A stretch of 64,000 nucleotides of DNA from Litomosoides sigmodontis (taxonomy: Eukaryota; Nematoda; Chromadorea; Rhabditida; Onchocercidae), in contig OY718806.1 of the NCBI GenBank assembly GCA_963070105.1, positions 7,771,865-7,835,864 on the forward strand, in the 5' to 3' direction. The position numbers and the translations under genes were made by a program. The notes under the pieces are model-generated. The model did no database searches and was not told the DNA's origin. It was given only the letters and a program-made list of their open reading frames with translations. Position 1 is the first letter of the stretch. Every line of letters begins with the position of its first letter. Shown in pieces: positions 37,552 through 49,784 of the stretch.

Positions 37552-40072
37552 TCCTTTATCATCCGGACCACGTGAGACAATTTTGTCGAATTGTTTCAAA
37601 CAAAGAATGAAATAAATACGAGTCGACGAGGGATGATGCGAACGAGCGAGTGCCTTACATGTTGCCCCCTAAGCTGGAAGTGAAGATTCTTACGTGGGAA
37701 GGAAGTATAAGTTTGCATTTTAAAGCAAAAATGCCTTTGCTGCGCATTTCAATTTCACTGCCGCATAACTCATCGAATTTTCCAAAAGTTTTGGTGGAAA
37801 AAGAAAGAATGATGCGAGGAAGAGGAAGAAAAGAGAGCGACAATGACGACTGCGCATTGAAAGTGATTAGCTGTCTTCTTCCCTGATTTAAGCTTATCTT
37901 AATTAAAGCGAGAAATGAAAGATTAGAGTATGAATCCTATTATCGAATAATTAGAGTGTAATACATTTTCACATTTCAATCTTTTCGCGATATGTAGAAC
38001 TCTTAATTCAGCTAATCTCTCAACCGAAATAAGCGAAAAGTCAGTTAAAAAAAGAATAAAAAAGATAGAAGTAAATGTTTCATGCAAACGTATATTGCTT
38101 TTTTTGTGCGCTTTACTGAGCAATTCAAATTTCAGAAAAGGCAAATCAAAATAATTCAGTGATAAGAATAATTTCTTCATTGATGAAATAGTTAGAAATA
38201 TTTTCATCGAAAAAAAAGTGAAAGTAAAGAAGTGCATAAAAGCACGTAGCGAATAAAGAAATACGAAAATAAAGTTCTAAATTTCTGATTCCCAACTTCC
38301 TTGGTTATTTACACAGCTGGTAAAACTTTAAAAGAAACAACTAATGCATAGACTATTGCAGCATGCTGTTTCTTAAATGAGTGAGGTTAGCCGATAATTG
38401 CGGAAGGAAGTTGATCGAATGACTGACTCCAATGCTTGTGCCGTTAAGCTCGCTGGAAATTTGAAGCTCGAGACTCACATACTTGAAAAAATGACCTACA
38501 ATGTTCATCTGTTTGTAGGCCATTCATAAAACAAACAAATAAGAAATAATATTTTTGACCGATACGTTCAAGCAATAAAAAGGTGTTCCTTTTGTCAAAT
38601 GAGAACAAAAGACAAAATTTCAGTCTTCTGTCTGAAGTTACAGCATAGCACGTATTTTGGATATGCACGTATTTCGGATATATATCTGTATTGAAAATAA
38701 TGGTTGTGATAGGTTGAGAAGCGTATAATTGAGGCTTATTAAATTCTTTAATGGCAGTTGTGGACAGTGGAACAGCGGTCAGTGAACAATAAATTTGAAC
38801 ATTTGTCATGCGTAGAAAGAATGGTGTTTGTCGGATTAAAGAGAGAACGTCACAAGCACAGCTAATGTAAAGGTTAAAAAGAAAGCAGGCTGTTATTGAA
38901 TATTTGATTTTGAAGCAAAGACTAACGACCGTAGGGAAGGAATGAAAATGAAAAAGATTTTTTACGGGTAAAAGTTAATGGATGAAGTTCGATCAAAGAA
39001 GATTAGCTTAGTGTTGGGCAACAATACATACGACGATGGACTTGAAGTGGCACTAAAGCGAAAAGCTTAAACAATTGTTGATGGGACCATCCATAGTTGC
39101 ACGCCTCCGAACTTCTCTACTAGAGGGATCGCTTACACTTCCTCCTCCTCCGTTACCTCACTTTTCCCTCACTTCCAACAGTTGAAACAACCGCAACTCC
39201 TCGTCATAACTTGAAATGGGCCAAGGTCAAACATTCTTCCAACGCTATCCATTCGTTGTTGTGGTACCAAACGCATGACAACGTGAATTTGATGGAATTT
39301 TGACGGGAAGAGTTATGCTTTCTTGAGGGACTATGCATAATCCGTTTTGCTATGTTTATTCGTGACACTGTCCTACGTACTTTTGAGCATACTCAAAGTG
39401 GGAACGACAACCAGGAAGATCAGTTGATTTGGCGATCAATGTTTGCAGTGGCGTCCTCCAATAAGAACTGTGAGATCTAACAGTTTATTTTTGAAATTTG
39501 CAAATTCACTTCAACTTGCGTAAATGACGTATTTGTCGTTTGTTTTGGTAACCAAATTACTGATAAATTTTTCTCAATGAAATGAAAAGATGTTGCTAGT
39601 TATGCTTAACAAGTATCAATTTGCATTTGTGCAAATTGATAAATATTTGTTCGATAATGTTCGAAATCACTGTCTTCTACAATTTCCACCATACCGTTTT
39701 CTGCTCGGACGCTTTCCTCAATTTTTTCTCTGTTCCAGGCTATTTCCAGTGTCACCAGTCTATCTGCATTATTTCATATTTCAGATAATACCAAAAGTGT
39801 AAACAATAGCTTAACCTAAATGACAATAGAAGTTAGCTTAAATACCGTCAGAATAACCGCCTATCAACCCTTACTAAAGTCTAACTTCCTCATATAACTT
39901 GAATAACGCAATTTGAACAATTGATAATTATTCGAAGTCTTCAACGCTAATGGTTTATTTCCTATTCAGTACCAAAAACATTTCCTGTTTAGTGGTTAGC
40001 GTTATTTACCATATTTATTGCTAGTGCAAATGTCAAGGTGTATAAAATAAAAAACGAAATGATAGGAACTTA

Positions 40073-40484
40073 CTAACCGAATGATTTCGCGTACTTCTTC
40101 AACATGAACAAAAAGCGAAGCTCTCTTTTTCGAATTATCATATCTTTAGTTGTGATAAGCTTTGCGTCTCGTGTTAGTATCTCGTTTAAAAATTTCAATA
40201 CGCGACTATAAAATGAAGCTAAAGCCTCGTTATCTCGCTTCATAAATAAGATCAGCATTTTCTATAATACCAAAAAATTATCAGAAGATGTGAAATTTTT
40301 CGAAAGATTTGCAAAAATTTCTCTCAATGACAACACAGTCATTTCCTTCGGGAATGCTTTATTACAGTAATTGATGGTTACTTTGTCTGACCTTGCCGGT
40401 AATATTGCTTGCAACATTATACAATGGAAGAAGTGACAGTTCAGCGGTGAATTTAACGCTCTCAATATGTTTAATCATATCCAT
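40073..40484 (-). CDS. Small helical protein of unknown function, overlapping downstream of the RP2 homologue
   Basis: Two exons, 40484-40392 and 40261-40073, join in phase 0 (GTCAGA donor, TTATAG acceptor) into 93 aa starting MDMIKHIESVKFTAELSLLP and ending KKYAKSFG. Composition is helix-rich and basic at the end, with no known domain. The ATG has a good context (AAAATGG) and sits just after a TTGTTGCAG acceptor that itself lies within the last codons of the RP2 homologue. It could be a second cistron, an alternative 3' end of the RP2 gene, or a chance frame. An additional open frame inside its intron (40465-40262) is probably non-coding. Confidence 0.4.
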
Positions 40485-40494
40485 TTTGTTTATT

Positions 40495-41716
40495 TTATCG
40501 TACTCCTGCAACAAATATGCGACGGAATTCTACATTGCTGTACTGGAAATATGAAGTATCAGTGAGGTTCAGTGTGAGTAATCTGTCAAAAAGTTTCTCC
40601 ACACACAAATTTGCAAACACCTGAAAGGCGATCATTGGCATTTTTTTTTTGAAATTGGCCAATGCAAAACAATCTTGTAATGTTCAAACACATGATTAGT
40701 CTTAATATATAAACCGAGAACATACTGTTAAGTGGATTTCAAAATTAGAAACATCCCCAGGTGTAAAATCGTGTACGCTACTCCAGTTATTAATGAACGG
40801 GCTTAACGATGCCTTCATCATATGCTCTGAAAGTAAAACACGTGTTAATTCACTTTCGAATGCTTCATTCATAGTTATTTGCCATCTCTTATAATATGAA
40901 GGAAAGTTGAAAGGGAAAACCTTCAAGTTTATTATAGCTAAGAGCAAGTGATCGAAATCGCATCGATTTACTTGATTCGATAATTGGTTTTGTGGTGCAG
41001 AAGAGGAATACATCAATGTTAATGCAATTTCGACTTCGAAACTGTTGACAAACAGTAAATAGTGAGGTATTCTTACAGTCCCGAATAAAAACACTAAACT
41101 TTCATGCATGAAAAGTGTTATGAATGCATTGAATGAGCGTAGAGTTGTTCTCATGAATTACCGCAAGGATTTACGTGCTGCGCACGATAAGTGATAAGTC
41201 TATGTTTTCATCATTTAACAACTCTTATATTTCCGACAATATGTTTAATGCATAAATATTCTAGAAACAAATTTCGCTATACTTCAAAGAAATTTGAATA
41301 AGCAGCATAGCATAAATAAATGGCTAAAATTTCACTGAACCTTCCACTGCAAGGGCCGGTAACAATAAGACACTCCTCACAATCATCAATGTTTACTGTA
41401 GCCAAGTGATCAAGCAACAGTATGCAGCAGTCCTGAAATGATCACAACCTTTTTCACTGATTCTTTTGCCGTCTTTTCAGTGCGTTTCCTCCTTATTTTT
41501 ATTGCTATCATTGCTATCTAAAAAATGTCCTAACATTTGAAAGCTAACTTTGCAACTTTCGACAGTGAATTGCTCGCCAGCAATTTCGCCATCCGATTTA
41601 ATTGCAATTTCATCACAAAGATTGACGAAACGATAATCTGCTGGGTTGCGTTTTTCTTTGTCCCTAAATTTGTTATTTTGATAAAATAATCCTTCAATCT
41701 TATAATTCCAAAACAT
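40495..41716 (-). CDS. rpi-2: RP2 homologue (TBCC-domain ARL3 GTPase-activating protein)
   Basis: Exons on the - strand: 41716-41549 (or starting at an acceptor at 41663), 41432-41341, 41093-40921, 40826-40726 and 40620-40495, about 219 aa as drawn. The TBCC beta-helix reads as in human RP2: NPADYRFV, EIAGEQFTVESCKDCCILLL, DHLATVNIDDCEECLIVTGP, SVFIRDCKNTSLFTVCQQFR, RNCINIDVFLFCTTKPIIES, and SPFINNWSSVHDFTP. The conserved QQFRxRxC segment that carries the catalytic arginine of ARL3-GAPs is present. RP2 stimulates GTP hydrolysis by ARL3 and so helps traffic lipidated proteins to cilia. Human RP2 begins with a myristoylated Met-Gly-Cys; no such start was found here, so the 5' exon may be missing. 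The C-terminal nucleotide-kinase-like half of human RP2 (350 aa) is not apparent. The last exon is less certain. Confidence 0.85.
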
Positions 41717-44168
41717 ATAAATTCCTTAAAATAAAATTTCTCAAATAAAATTCACATCTGAAAGAAAACGATTCTTTAGTAGACATATGCTAATTTCATT
41801 GATTTCGTATTCCAATGTAACAGATTTGGCATTCAATAATGAAGCAGTAATATATGCTTAAGTGATCATAACAAACATACAAAACATTGTACATGAGTGG
41901 ACATATTATTTTTATCTCAAATATTTCTGAACAATTATGATAATGGAAATTACTAAATTTTGGAAAATAAAAGAGAAAAATATTTAAAACTAATTTCTTC
42001 CTCAGACACTGATTACGGTCCTTTTTCCGAAAAATAAGGTGCAAAATGAAAGCTTGAATTTAATCAATTAATAAACTACTGGATTTCACGATCTCTTTGA
42101 TGTTTAGTGAAAAGAAGTGTGTTAAAACACATACTGAATTTGTATTAAGCAAAAGGTAGGAACTTCGGCTCAAAAACTGAAATTAATCAATTCAAATGAA
42201 TTACCAAGGAATTACTTAATTAACAAATGAGAATATATGCAAAATGAAAAAAAGAAGTACTCTTAACTCTTGCACATGTATTACTCATTGTCTCACTATC
42301 AGCACTACCTAGCAATGATGCATTATTTATTCAGTAAATCTACTTAAAAAAATTAAACTCCCTCTCACTTTATTCCAATTGTTTAGTCAATAATATTTCC
42401 TCACAAGCATAACTTTTCAAATCTTTAATATATTTCAATTTTTAAATTCATTTTGGATTGAATAAAATAAGAAAAAAATAGTGCTGCACAAATAGGGCGT
42501 AATAAATACATTAAAGGGAAGGATTTTGTAAATTTTAAAAATTCGATAATGAAATTGAAACATACATTAAAATTACTGACACCATAAAAACGATAGATAA
42601 GCATATCCTGGCAGTCTACCTTATTTAGCACAGTTGTTGTCGCATACTAAATAAATGCGAGATGGAAAAAAGAAACACTTTAAACTAATACATGTGTGAG
42701 ATTTAAACTAATCTCACACATGTATTAATGCGCCACCTCAAACTAGGAGGAGATTGAGGAAAAAAAACTGCGATCAACTCTAAATGAATTTCACAATAGC
42801 GATGATGCTTCATTGGGATACTCATGATCCTCTCAGATATTAGCATATATCGATTGGATTGACTGCTAAAATACATCATTATGATAAGGTTAATTGATCA
42901 TCTTTTTTCCCACTTTAGCTTGCATTCTTTCGTAACAGTGATGATGCCATCGTACTCGTGCTATTCCCAATAACATAGTATTTCAATAAATAATGACTGA
43001 ATATTAAATTGGCAAACTGGTAATTAATAATTAAGTTGGTAATTAATAATAAAATCAATTACCACGAATATTTCCCGCAATCGTTCCTCTTTATGTGATA
43101 CTGCTCTTCGCGTTTTGACAGTTTGCTAATTGAACAGCAGGAGCGTAGCATTACGAACGGCAGATACAACCGTAGGAACAAGATTATCCACTAAACTTCC
43201 GGGCGATATAATTTATTGATCTAACATATGAAGTAATCCGGAAACTGATAAGAACTGGTTGTTGACGATATGTACTACATTTGCCATTAGCGAAATGCAG
43301 GATCATAGGACTGGTTGAGGGGGTCGGGTGTGCGGTAATTCGTTCGTTGCCATGACAATTATTCTATTTACCGCTACACGCTTGCCTGAAGGATAATACA
43401 AGAAATTTGTGCTTAACTTACCTGAAACAATCACCACTAGTAAGCTCGTCGTTTTTTATGTAAATTAATGCAAATAGAATTCAGTCTTGCAGCAGCGTAA
43501 GTATGAAAACTCGAAGAAATGGAATGAAAATGTACGTCACTAAATCTTTTGGGAGAAAATGAGCAATATTGATTATGCAGCACTTCTAGGTTTCCTTCCA
43601 TATATTTACTCATTAAAACTTTTGTTTTTACTACTTTATTAAATGCGAATGAATTATTTATTGAATTCGTTAATTTCAGCAAGATGGACTGATAAGCGAC
43701 GAAAGCAACATGCATGACGAACACCTCGTGCAATGCAATTGAAGTATATAAGCAAAGAAATTTCAAATTTTCATACACTTTGAAATTTGCAACTCTTCAC
43801 CGACTTCCAAAAACGAAACTAGCATTGTCACGCCTTCGCAAAAGGCTTTCAAGGGCCCAAGCTTTCTCAGAAGTTTTTAGTACTTAATTTAATAAACAAC
43901 TTCATATTTCACCATTTCTTACGAAATAAAGCATCCTGACATGTAACGGATGCAATTAGTACACTTTTAAAATATTATTCAATGCTCTAACGTGATATGT
44001 ATACTGATGAGAAGTGTTTTGTACATGAAAGTGGGGGACAAATAAAGCAAAATCAGGACATCTGCACTCCACATATCAGTCATTTCAATTTCTCACACCA
44101 AAATGATTGAATATTACTAGGACAACTGAAATAAACAAGAAGTTACAACCTATTCCGTCCGAAAATGA
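41717..44168. other. Intergenic, RP2 promoter side and PLCXD 3' side
   Basis: AT-rich. It contains a perfect 18-bp hairpin (42686-42727). A 113-codon - strand frame at 43437-43778 has no domain. No MGC-type RP2 first exon could be identified here. Confidence 0.4.
42686..42727. repeat. Perfect 18-bp inverted repeat, 6-nt loop
   Basis: Arms 42686-42703 (TAATACATGTGTGAGATT) and 42710-42727 are exact complements around TAAACT. Intergenic. Confidence 0.9.
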
Positions 44169-45464
44169 TCAATCATTGTCCGGGAAAATTTTGGTTGATG
44201 ACATGTTGAGCGAAAAAACAACATTACAAAAATCGAAGTGATCAACAAAATCACAGATGATAATATTGAAATAAGAAGGTTCATCAAAAGTCGCAATCCA
44301 GGAAATGGCTTCTTCTGTACATTTCAGAGCGTATCCTTTTTCAAGAGTGGAAAATGGATGCATGAAGATATCAAACCATTTCACTGTCAAAATTGCTTGA
44401 GTTACAAATAACACATTGTTACGACCTTGTTTGTGATCTCTTATTCCTCGACTAAGGAATTTAAATAATTTATCATTGCGATTCACATTAGCATACGGGC
44501 TGAGAATACAGCTTGAATCCCAAATCCAAGGTGTACGATGAGCTGCCGTTTCTGCTACTGATATGGCTATCACTTGATGACCCGATTGCCACATACTAAC
44601 TAGACTTATTTTAGCTATATCCTCTCTTCGCAAGCACAATTTCCGACCAAACACACGTTCCACCATTTTCAAAAACTTGACATACTCATTGCTGTCAAAA
44701 TTATACAAATGGTTGAAATCAAGGATGACAATTTCTTTCGAATGACTATCCAGGAAAGCATTTATATGTAACAGAAGTTGTTCAATGCAACTACCATAAA
44801 GAGCGTGTAGAACACGTGCTCCACCTAATTTAGCAAGTGACGGTATCGCCAGTCTAATATCAAAATAACGTACACCGGCATATAGTTGTTCAGTCACTGA
44901 AATTCGCTGTGTTTTCGCCCACCGTCGAATAAAACGTCGCACCATCCGAAATCTGCCAATTTCTCGGACAACTCGACCTTCGTCATTTGCTACGGGATAT
45001 TCATCAAATAGTAGTTGAGTGAACGAATTATGCGATCCTGAAAGTACAACAGTATAATTGCATTTAACAAAACAATCCTGCCAAGTCCCCGAAATTACAG
45101 CTTCTCTTCTGACTACTTATTCATTGTCAATACTAAGGTATTCCTAGTCTTTTGGACTGTACAGTAGAAAAAACAACGATGGCGTAGTATGAAACAAATT
45201 TACGTCTCTAACTGCAATCCTTGTAGTTATATAATGATTATTGCTGGTAATTACCTATCATCAAGGGAGATAACTAAAGGATAAATTACTACTGTGCCAT
45301 AATCTAATTTTAAAACAGGAAGATAGCATCTTTCTATTTCGCAAACAGAAACCTGGTATAGCAATATGAACAATAGGTCTTTCAGCAACTTCCTGAGGCA
45401 GATTACTCATCCAGTGTTCACCGTTACATCGCGTTTCATCGGTTTTTGAGGACTCTTTATTCAT
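44169..45464 (-). CDS. PI-PLC X domain-containing protein (PLCXD type)
   Basis: Two exons, 45464-45353 and 45037-44169, give 326 aa. It resembles the PLCXD family: a stand-alone phosphatidylinositol phospholipase C X box without PH, EF-hand, Y or C2 domains, expected to be Ca-independent and cytosolic. Visible are WMSNLPQEVAERPIVHIAIP followed by GSHNSFT with the first catalytic His (split across the intron), RYFDIRL, and VLHALYG with the second catalytic His. Later come EIVILDFNHLYNF and a C-terminal NIIICDFVD strand. The start is placed at ATG 45464 because a TTTAG/TGCAG acceptor lies immediately upstream; the frame is open a few codons further. The gene is transcribed divergently from PUS7, sharing a 789-bp interval. 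Confidence 0.93.
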
Positions 45465-46253
45465 TTTCTGCACTAAACAAATCTAATGAGCTCTTCAACA
45501 CACTTCTTAAAGAAAAACCAAACAATTGGTTTTAAATCTTCCAAATTCAACCCACTAATTGGTTAAGGTATTAGTTAATACTTATTATGAACGGACTTTT
45601 CTCACTTACCGTCCTAGCTCATTAACCTATTATTGCATATTAGCATCATTTTCCAGGTGTCAAATGTTACCGCTGAGTTTTTTTCGCTATATATAAATGA
45701 ATTAACACAGCCACCACTCAGTCCAGCTGTTCACATAAACGGGAAATGTTTACGGGCAATCCTTTGATGGCCTTAAAGCCAGTTGACGCCTGAATTTTAC
45801 GGCCCAACCCGAAGTACCGTAAATAGAAAGCTACACCGGGCCAGCTCATGCCATCCAGTATGAATTTTTTATCCACAGATCTATTTTGCTAATTGGTGGT
45901 ACAGTGGCACTCGATTGTTCGCTTTGGTTGTTGCCGTCGGGAAGGATGCGTGTCTAGGGAGTTTAATCGCTGTTGGAGGAGGACAGATGGAAAGGTAAAT
46001 TCGGTAGAAAAGTAACGGAACTCCGGAATTGACCTCGAAAAATTGCGAAATCTAGCAGAATTTACAAAATCAAGTCAGAAGAAAAGTCACAGTGATTTCT
46101 CACATAGTGGCTGATTCACATAACGTAATGATTTTAATTTTCTTGTGAAAAAATTTTCTTAACAGCGAGAAATATGTAATACTAGAGGATGTATCATGCA
46201 TATTTCAGTTAGTTATCGGTAAAAATTCTGCGTTGAACGTTTTACATTCAGGA
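45465..46253. promoter_or_regulatory. Shared promoter interval between divergent PLCXD and PUS7 genes
   Basis: 789 bp between the two start codons. The middle (about 45740-45870) is clearly GC-richer than surrounding intergenic DNA. No TATA box position can be assigned with confidence. Trans-splice acceptors flank both ends (TTTAG near 45474 on the - strand; CATTCAG ending at 46251 on the + strand). Confidence 0.4.
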
Positions 46254-49200
46254 ATGGAGGAAGATTTCTTTATTACGGAATACATGAGTTGCGGACGGGA
46301 TGAGCTGAAATGCACTATAAAAGAGTTATACTCAGACTTTATCGTTGATGAAATCACTCCGGATGGAACTGTTCTTAGTAAGTTTACACCACATTGTCTT
46401 ACTATTATTCATTACTATGTTTATATACTGCCTACGGTATTATACTCTGCGTATACTTCGAACTATCAACCGTTATTTCGTCTATCACTGTTTACATTAT
46501 GCATTATATTCTATTCTTATGTGACTCGTTAGCTGTTCACTGCTAATTCGGTGAGTGCATCACCATTGAGTAGGAGGAATAATTGACACATTTTTCCTTT
46601 TTTCATGATTAAAGACGTCATATGTATTCGACAGTTTATTGACGTAGACACTCCCTTCAGGCTCATCTTTGCCATGCACGAAGGTCGAAAACAAAGAAAT
46701 GAAGAATAGCTGGAAGGTAGTAAATGATATCTCTGCTCCAGAAGCTCTTACTCAAGAACTCGTCACAAAAATTGATGCTCTTCTCAGCAATGAAGACGGT
46801 GTTGTTGAGATACCTATTGAAGTTTGCTCAAATATTATTTTTATTTGATTTAAATATGCTCATTGTAATGACCGGCATATGGCAGAATATCATGCGCAGA
46901 TATTACGTTTAGTTTAATTTTTCATCAGCATACGAATGGAATATCCGTTCTATCTTACTTATTCAGAGTATGGATAAACAAAGGCGTGCTCTTATACATA
47001 ACTGGATACGCAGCCGATACAACGGTCTTTTGGATTCACAAACAGTGACCGGTGCTATTCGAGTTCTAGTACCGGACAAACGAGCTAGGTAATTTGCTGT
47101 TCAATGCTGGCAATGTCTTTGATAATTTCTTTGAAGAAAATAAAGCAACGATATTTGCATGTATTATATTTTTTAGTTATCATTGAATTCGTTATTAGTC
47201 AAAGTCAAACTGTTCATAGTTTCAAAAGTTACTTTTTATTGTAGAAAGAGAAGAACATGGCCATCAGATCGCCCTGATTATATTCATTTTACATTGTGTA
47301 AAGAAAATAAAGATACGCATTATGCACTTTCTGTGATTTCGAAGTTCTTGGGGTATGTTTCATTTATCGTACAATATCCTTAGAGATATTTAGCAGATAT
47401 TATCTTTAACAGATGTTACCTCTATGAATTTAGAATAAAAAACTCTTCATTTGGTATTTGTGGTACAAAGGATCGTCGAGCTCTCACAACACAACGAGTA
47501 TCGTTGTATCGATGTGAAATTGAGCGATTAAAAGAACTTAACACTAAGCTACGCGGCATAAGGCTTACTGATTTTACTTCAAGTTCAGAACCATGCAAAT
47601 TGGGTGATCTTTGGGGAAATAGGTTTAAAATCATTTTAAGGTTAGCCATTTCTCGCATTTATTTATGAATTTTTTCTTGTGCTTTCGAAGCATGGCAGTT
47701 GGAACTTTGTAGCGTAACAAAGCCTACCTTTGTTTGGAAAGTGTTCAGTGCTGAATCGGGCAATTGCAATTGTAGAAATGTCCATCCGTTCAGCGAGTCT
47801 GATTTGATCAGTAGAATTGATGATTTCAAGTCAAATGGATTCATCAATTATTTTGGAACTCAGCGTTTTGGATCGTGCGCTTTTAACACCGCCGAAATTG
47901 GTGTTGCAATTTTAAAGAAAAGCTGGGAGGTTGCATTGAAAGCAATTTTGAAACCACGGAGTGGACACGGTAAAAGTTCATTTCTTATGGATAAAGCTTT
48001 GGCATGTACGGGACACATTAGAATTTTATAATATTTGCTTCAACCAAAAACCACTTTATTTAATGATCTTCAGGAAATATTCGAGAAGCTTTAGACGAAT
48101 GGAATAAATCAGGAGATGCTTCTATTGCTTTAAAAAAACTCACAAGCAGCCAGGTATACAGTCAATATGTTTATGCTTCAGCGTTATTTTAAATGATCTG
48201 AGAGAGAACGGAAAATTTTAATGAATCACATGTAATTAATTCTAGGCATATACTACAATCGAAGGACAACTTTTATCATCTCTTAGCAAGAACAGACGCG
48301 ATTATCGCGGTGCTTTACTAAAGTTAGCTCGAAATACACGAAGTTTTTATGTTCATGCTTACCAGAGTTTGTTGTGGAATAAGGTATTTGTTCATTCTTA
48401 GTATGCGGTTCAGCATAAGCTTATTACTTTTATGTCACTGTTTATTTTTAATTTTTGTTTTTGAATATTGTAGTCAAGCAGCTAAAAGCGATTAATTTAT
48501 TAATAAAAAAAAGTGATTATTAATACTTTTTTTATTAATAAATTAATCACTTCCTTTTTATTAATAAATTAATCACTTCCTTTTTATTAATAAATTAATC
48601 ACTTCCTTTTTATTAATAAATTAATCACTTTCTCTTCCTGGAATCCTATACGGTTCCTAGAATGCGTTAAATGCAGCGCTTTGAAGAATTTCAGCATTCT
48701 GAATTCTGTTGAAGGTTGTTACTCGACGGGTGAAAAATAAAGGATTTCGTGCGATCAGTGGCGATTTAAATCTTCAAGGTGAAGCAATCAAAGATTTTGA
48801 AAACGAAGAGATAGCTTTGCCTCTAATATCAGGATCTGTTAAGTTTCCCAATAACGAAGGTTCGTTTAATTTTTTTTTTAATAAATGATTCACTGTTCCT
48901 CAATGAGTGGAGACAGACAGTTGACATTTTTTAACCGCAAACTTGTTGCTGTTATTTTTGAACTCTATCAACAATTTGTGTCATGATTTTACCAGTATTA
49001 AATTGAATTCTGCTTAGTATGTTTCACTTTTAATATTCGAGAAGTGTGTTTGCGGTTATCACAAAAGGAAGAATGTTTTTTTTAGTCCGAGATTGGTATG
49101 CAGAAATAATGGCTGAGGACGGCATAACAGTGGAGATGTTCGAAGCATTGGAGAAGCATGTTTATTAATGTTTTTTCTGTGGAGCAAAATAAATAGCCTT

Positions 49201-49784
49201 TTTCGTTAATCTGATTTATGTTTGCATTTATTATAGAGAATGGGCAGTGAGCGGCGTGATGCGTCCTCTTATAATCAAACCACAGAATGTTAAGTATAAA
49301 ATATTGACCTATCCCGAAGCCAGGACGAAATTGCAGACAGATTTTGAAGGAGATGTAGATTTAGAAAGTATTGGAACTGGCGACTTCCATGCGGTGGCTT
49401 TAGAATTTTCTTTACCATCAGGTTCTTATGCTACCATTGCTTTACGCGAAATTACAAGGTTACTGATTTTTGCTATTGAAAATTCAAGCATAGTTCACAA
49501 AAGATATTATTCCATACGTTCTGTTCATAAGATATTAATTGCCTTATTACTTGAAGTATAATATGAGGCGGTAAGCCTTGTTTTACATTTCATTAGGTTG
49601 AGGCTTGTGTTTATACTAGAAATCTTTGTTGCAGCCTTGATTAGATTGCTTGCGAAGAACTTACAAGATCATTAAATTGGAATTTATGTGTGTAAGTTAT
49701 GGTCTTTCTTGTAGGTGTGATATGAGTAAACTGGCTCAGATATCTATGGCTCGGTGTGAAAAGGATTTTACGGAATCTATTTAG
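46254..49784 (+). CDS. Pseudouridine synthase 7 (TruD family)
   Basis: Twelve exons: 46254-46377, 46661-46821, 46967-47088, 47245-47352, 47413-47640, 47776-47969, 48074-48153, 48246-48383, 48715-48859, 49086-49155, 49237-49458 and 49715-49784. They give 1,662 nt, 553 aa (human PUS7 is 661). The enzyme converts uridine to pseudouridine in tRNA, mRNA and small RNAs without a cofactor. Seen: YSDFIVDEI near the start, the catalytic motif GTKDRRALTTQ (Asp is the nucleophile in TruD enzymes), GFINYFGTQRFG, LKPRSGH, SFYVHAYQSLLWNK, SGVMRPLIIKPQNV and FSLPSGSYATIALREI. Exon 10 must end at a GC donor (GAA|GCATGT) to keep the frame; the result then aligns gap-free to human PUS7. The acceptor CATTCAG three bases before the ATG suggests spliced-leader addition. 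AATAAA at 49903-49908 follows the stop. Confidence 0.94.
48490..48632. repeat. 26-bp minisatellite with an inverted copy in a PUS7 intron
   Basis: Four tandem units of 26 bp (48529-48554, 48555-48580, 48581-48606 and 48607-48632) have a core ATTAATAAATTAATCACTTCC and are nearly identical. A reverse-complement 20-bp copy lies just upstream at 48490-48509, so the transcript can fold into a hairpin with any of the units. It lies within the intron between exons 48246-48383 and 48715-48859. Confidence 0.93.

Larger units (their letters stand above)
34850..40072. other. 5.2 kb gene-poor region with simple repeats
   Basis: The SSUH2 promoter side is followed by AT-rich DNA. It holds a TACC run at about 36659-36679, a (CT)n block, a (GT)n block, and a small - strand open frame directly beside the CT block (listed separately). 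Other frames (36079-36459, 37650-37886 and 38444-38809) lack domains, splice support or plausible composition. Confidence 0.4.

Noticed and set aside
37333..37599. ORF with a Thr-His run
   Set aside because: Translation of the (GT)n microsatellite.
40262..40465. 68-codon - strand ORF with plausible composition
   Set aside because: It mostly lies in the intron of the small 93-aa gene and needs an in-frame TAG to continue; no similarity recognised.
40702..41154. 150-codon - strand ORF
   Set aside because: It runs through two RP2 exons and an intron; only its end (EHMMKASLSPF onward) is in the RP2 frame, while the rest reads the TBCC exon in the wrong frame.
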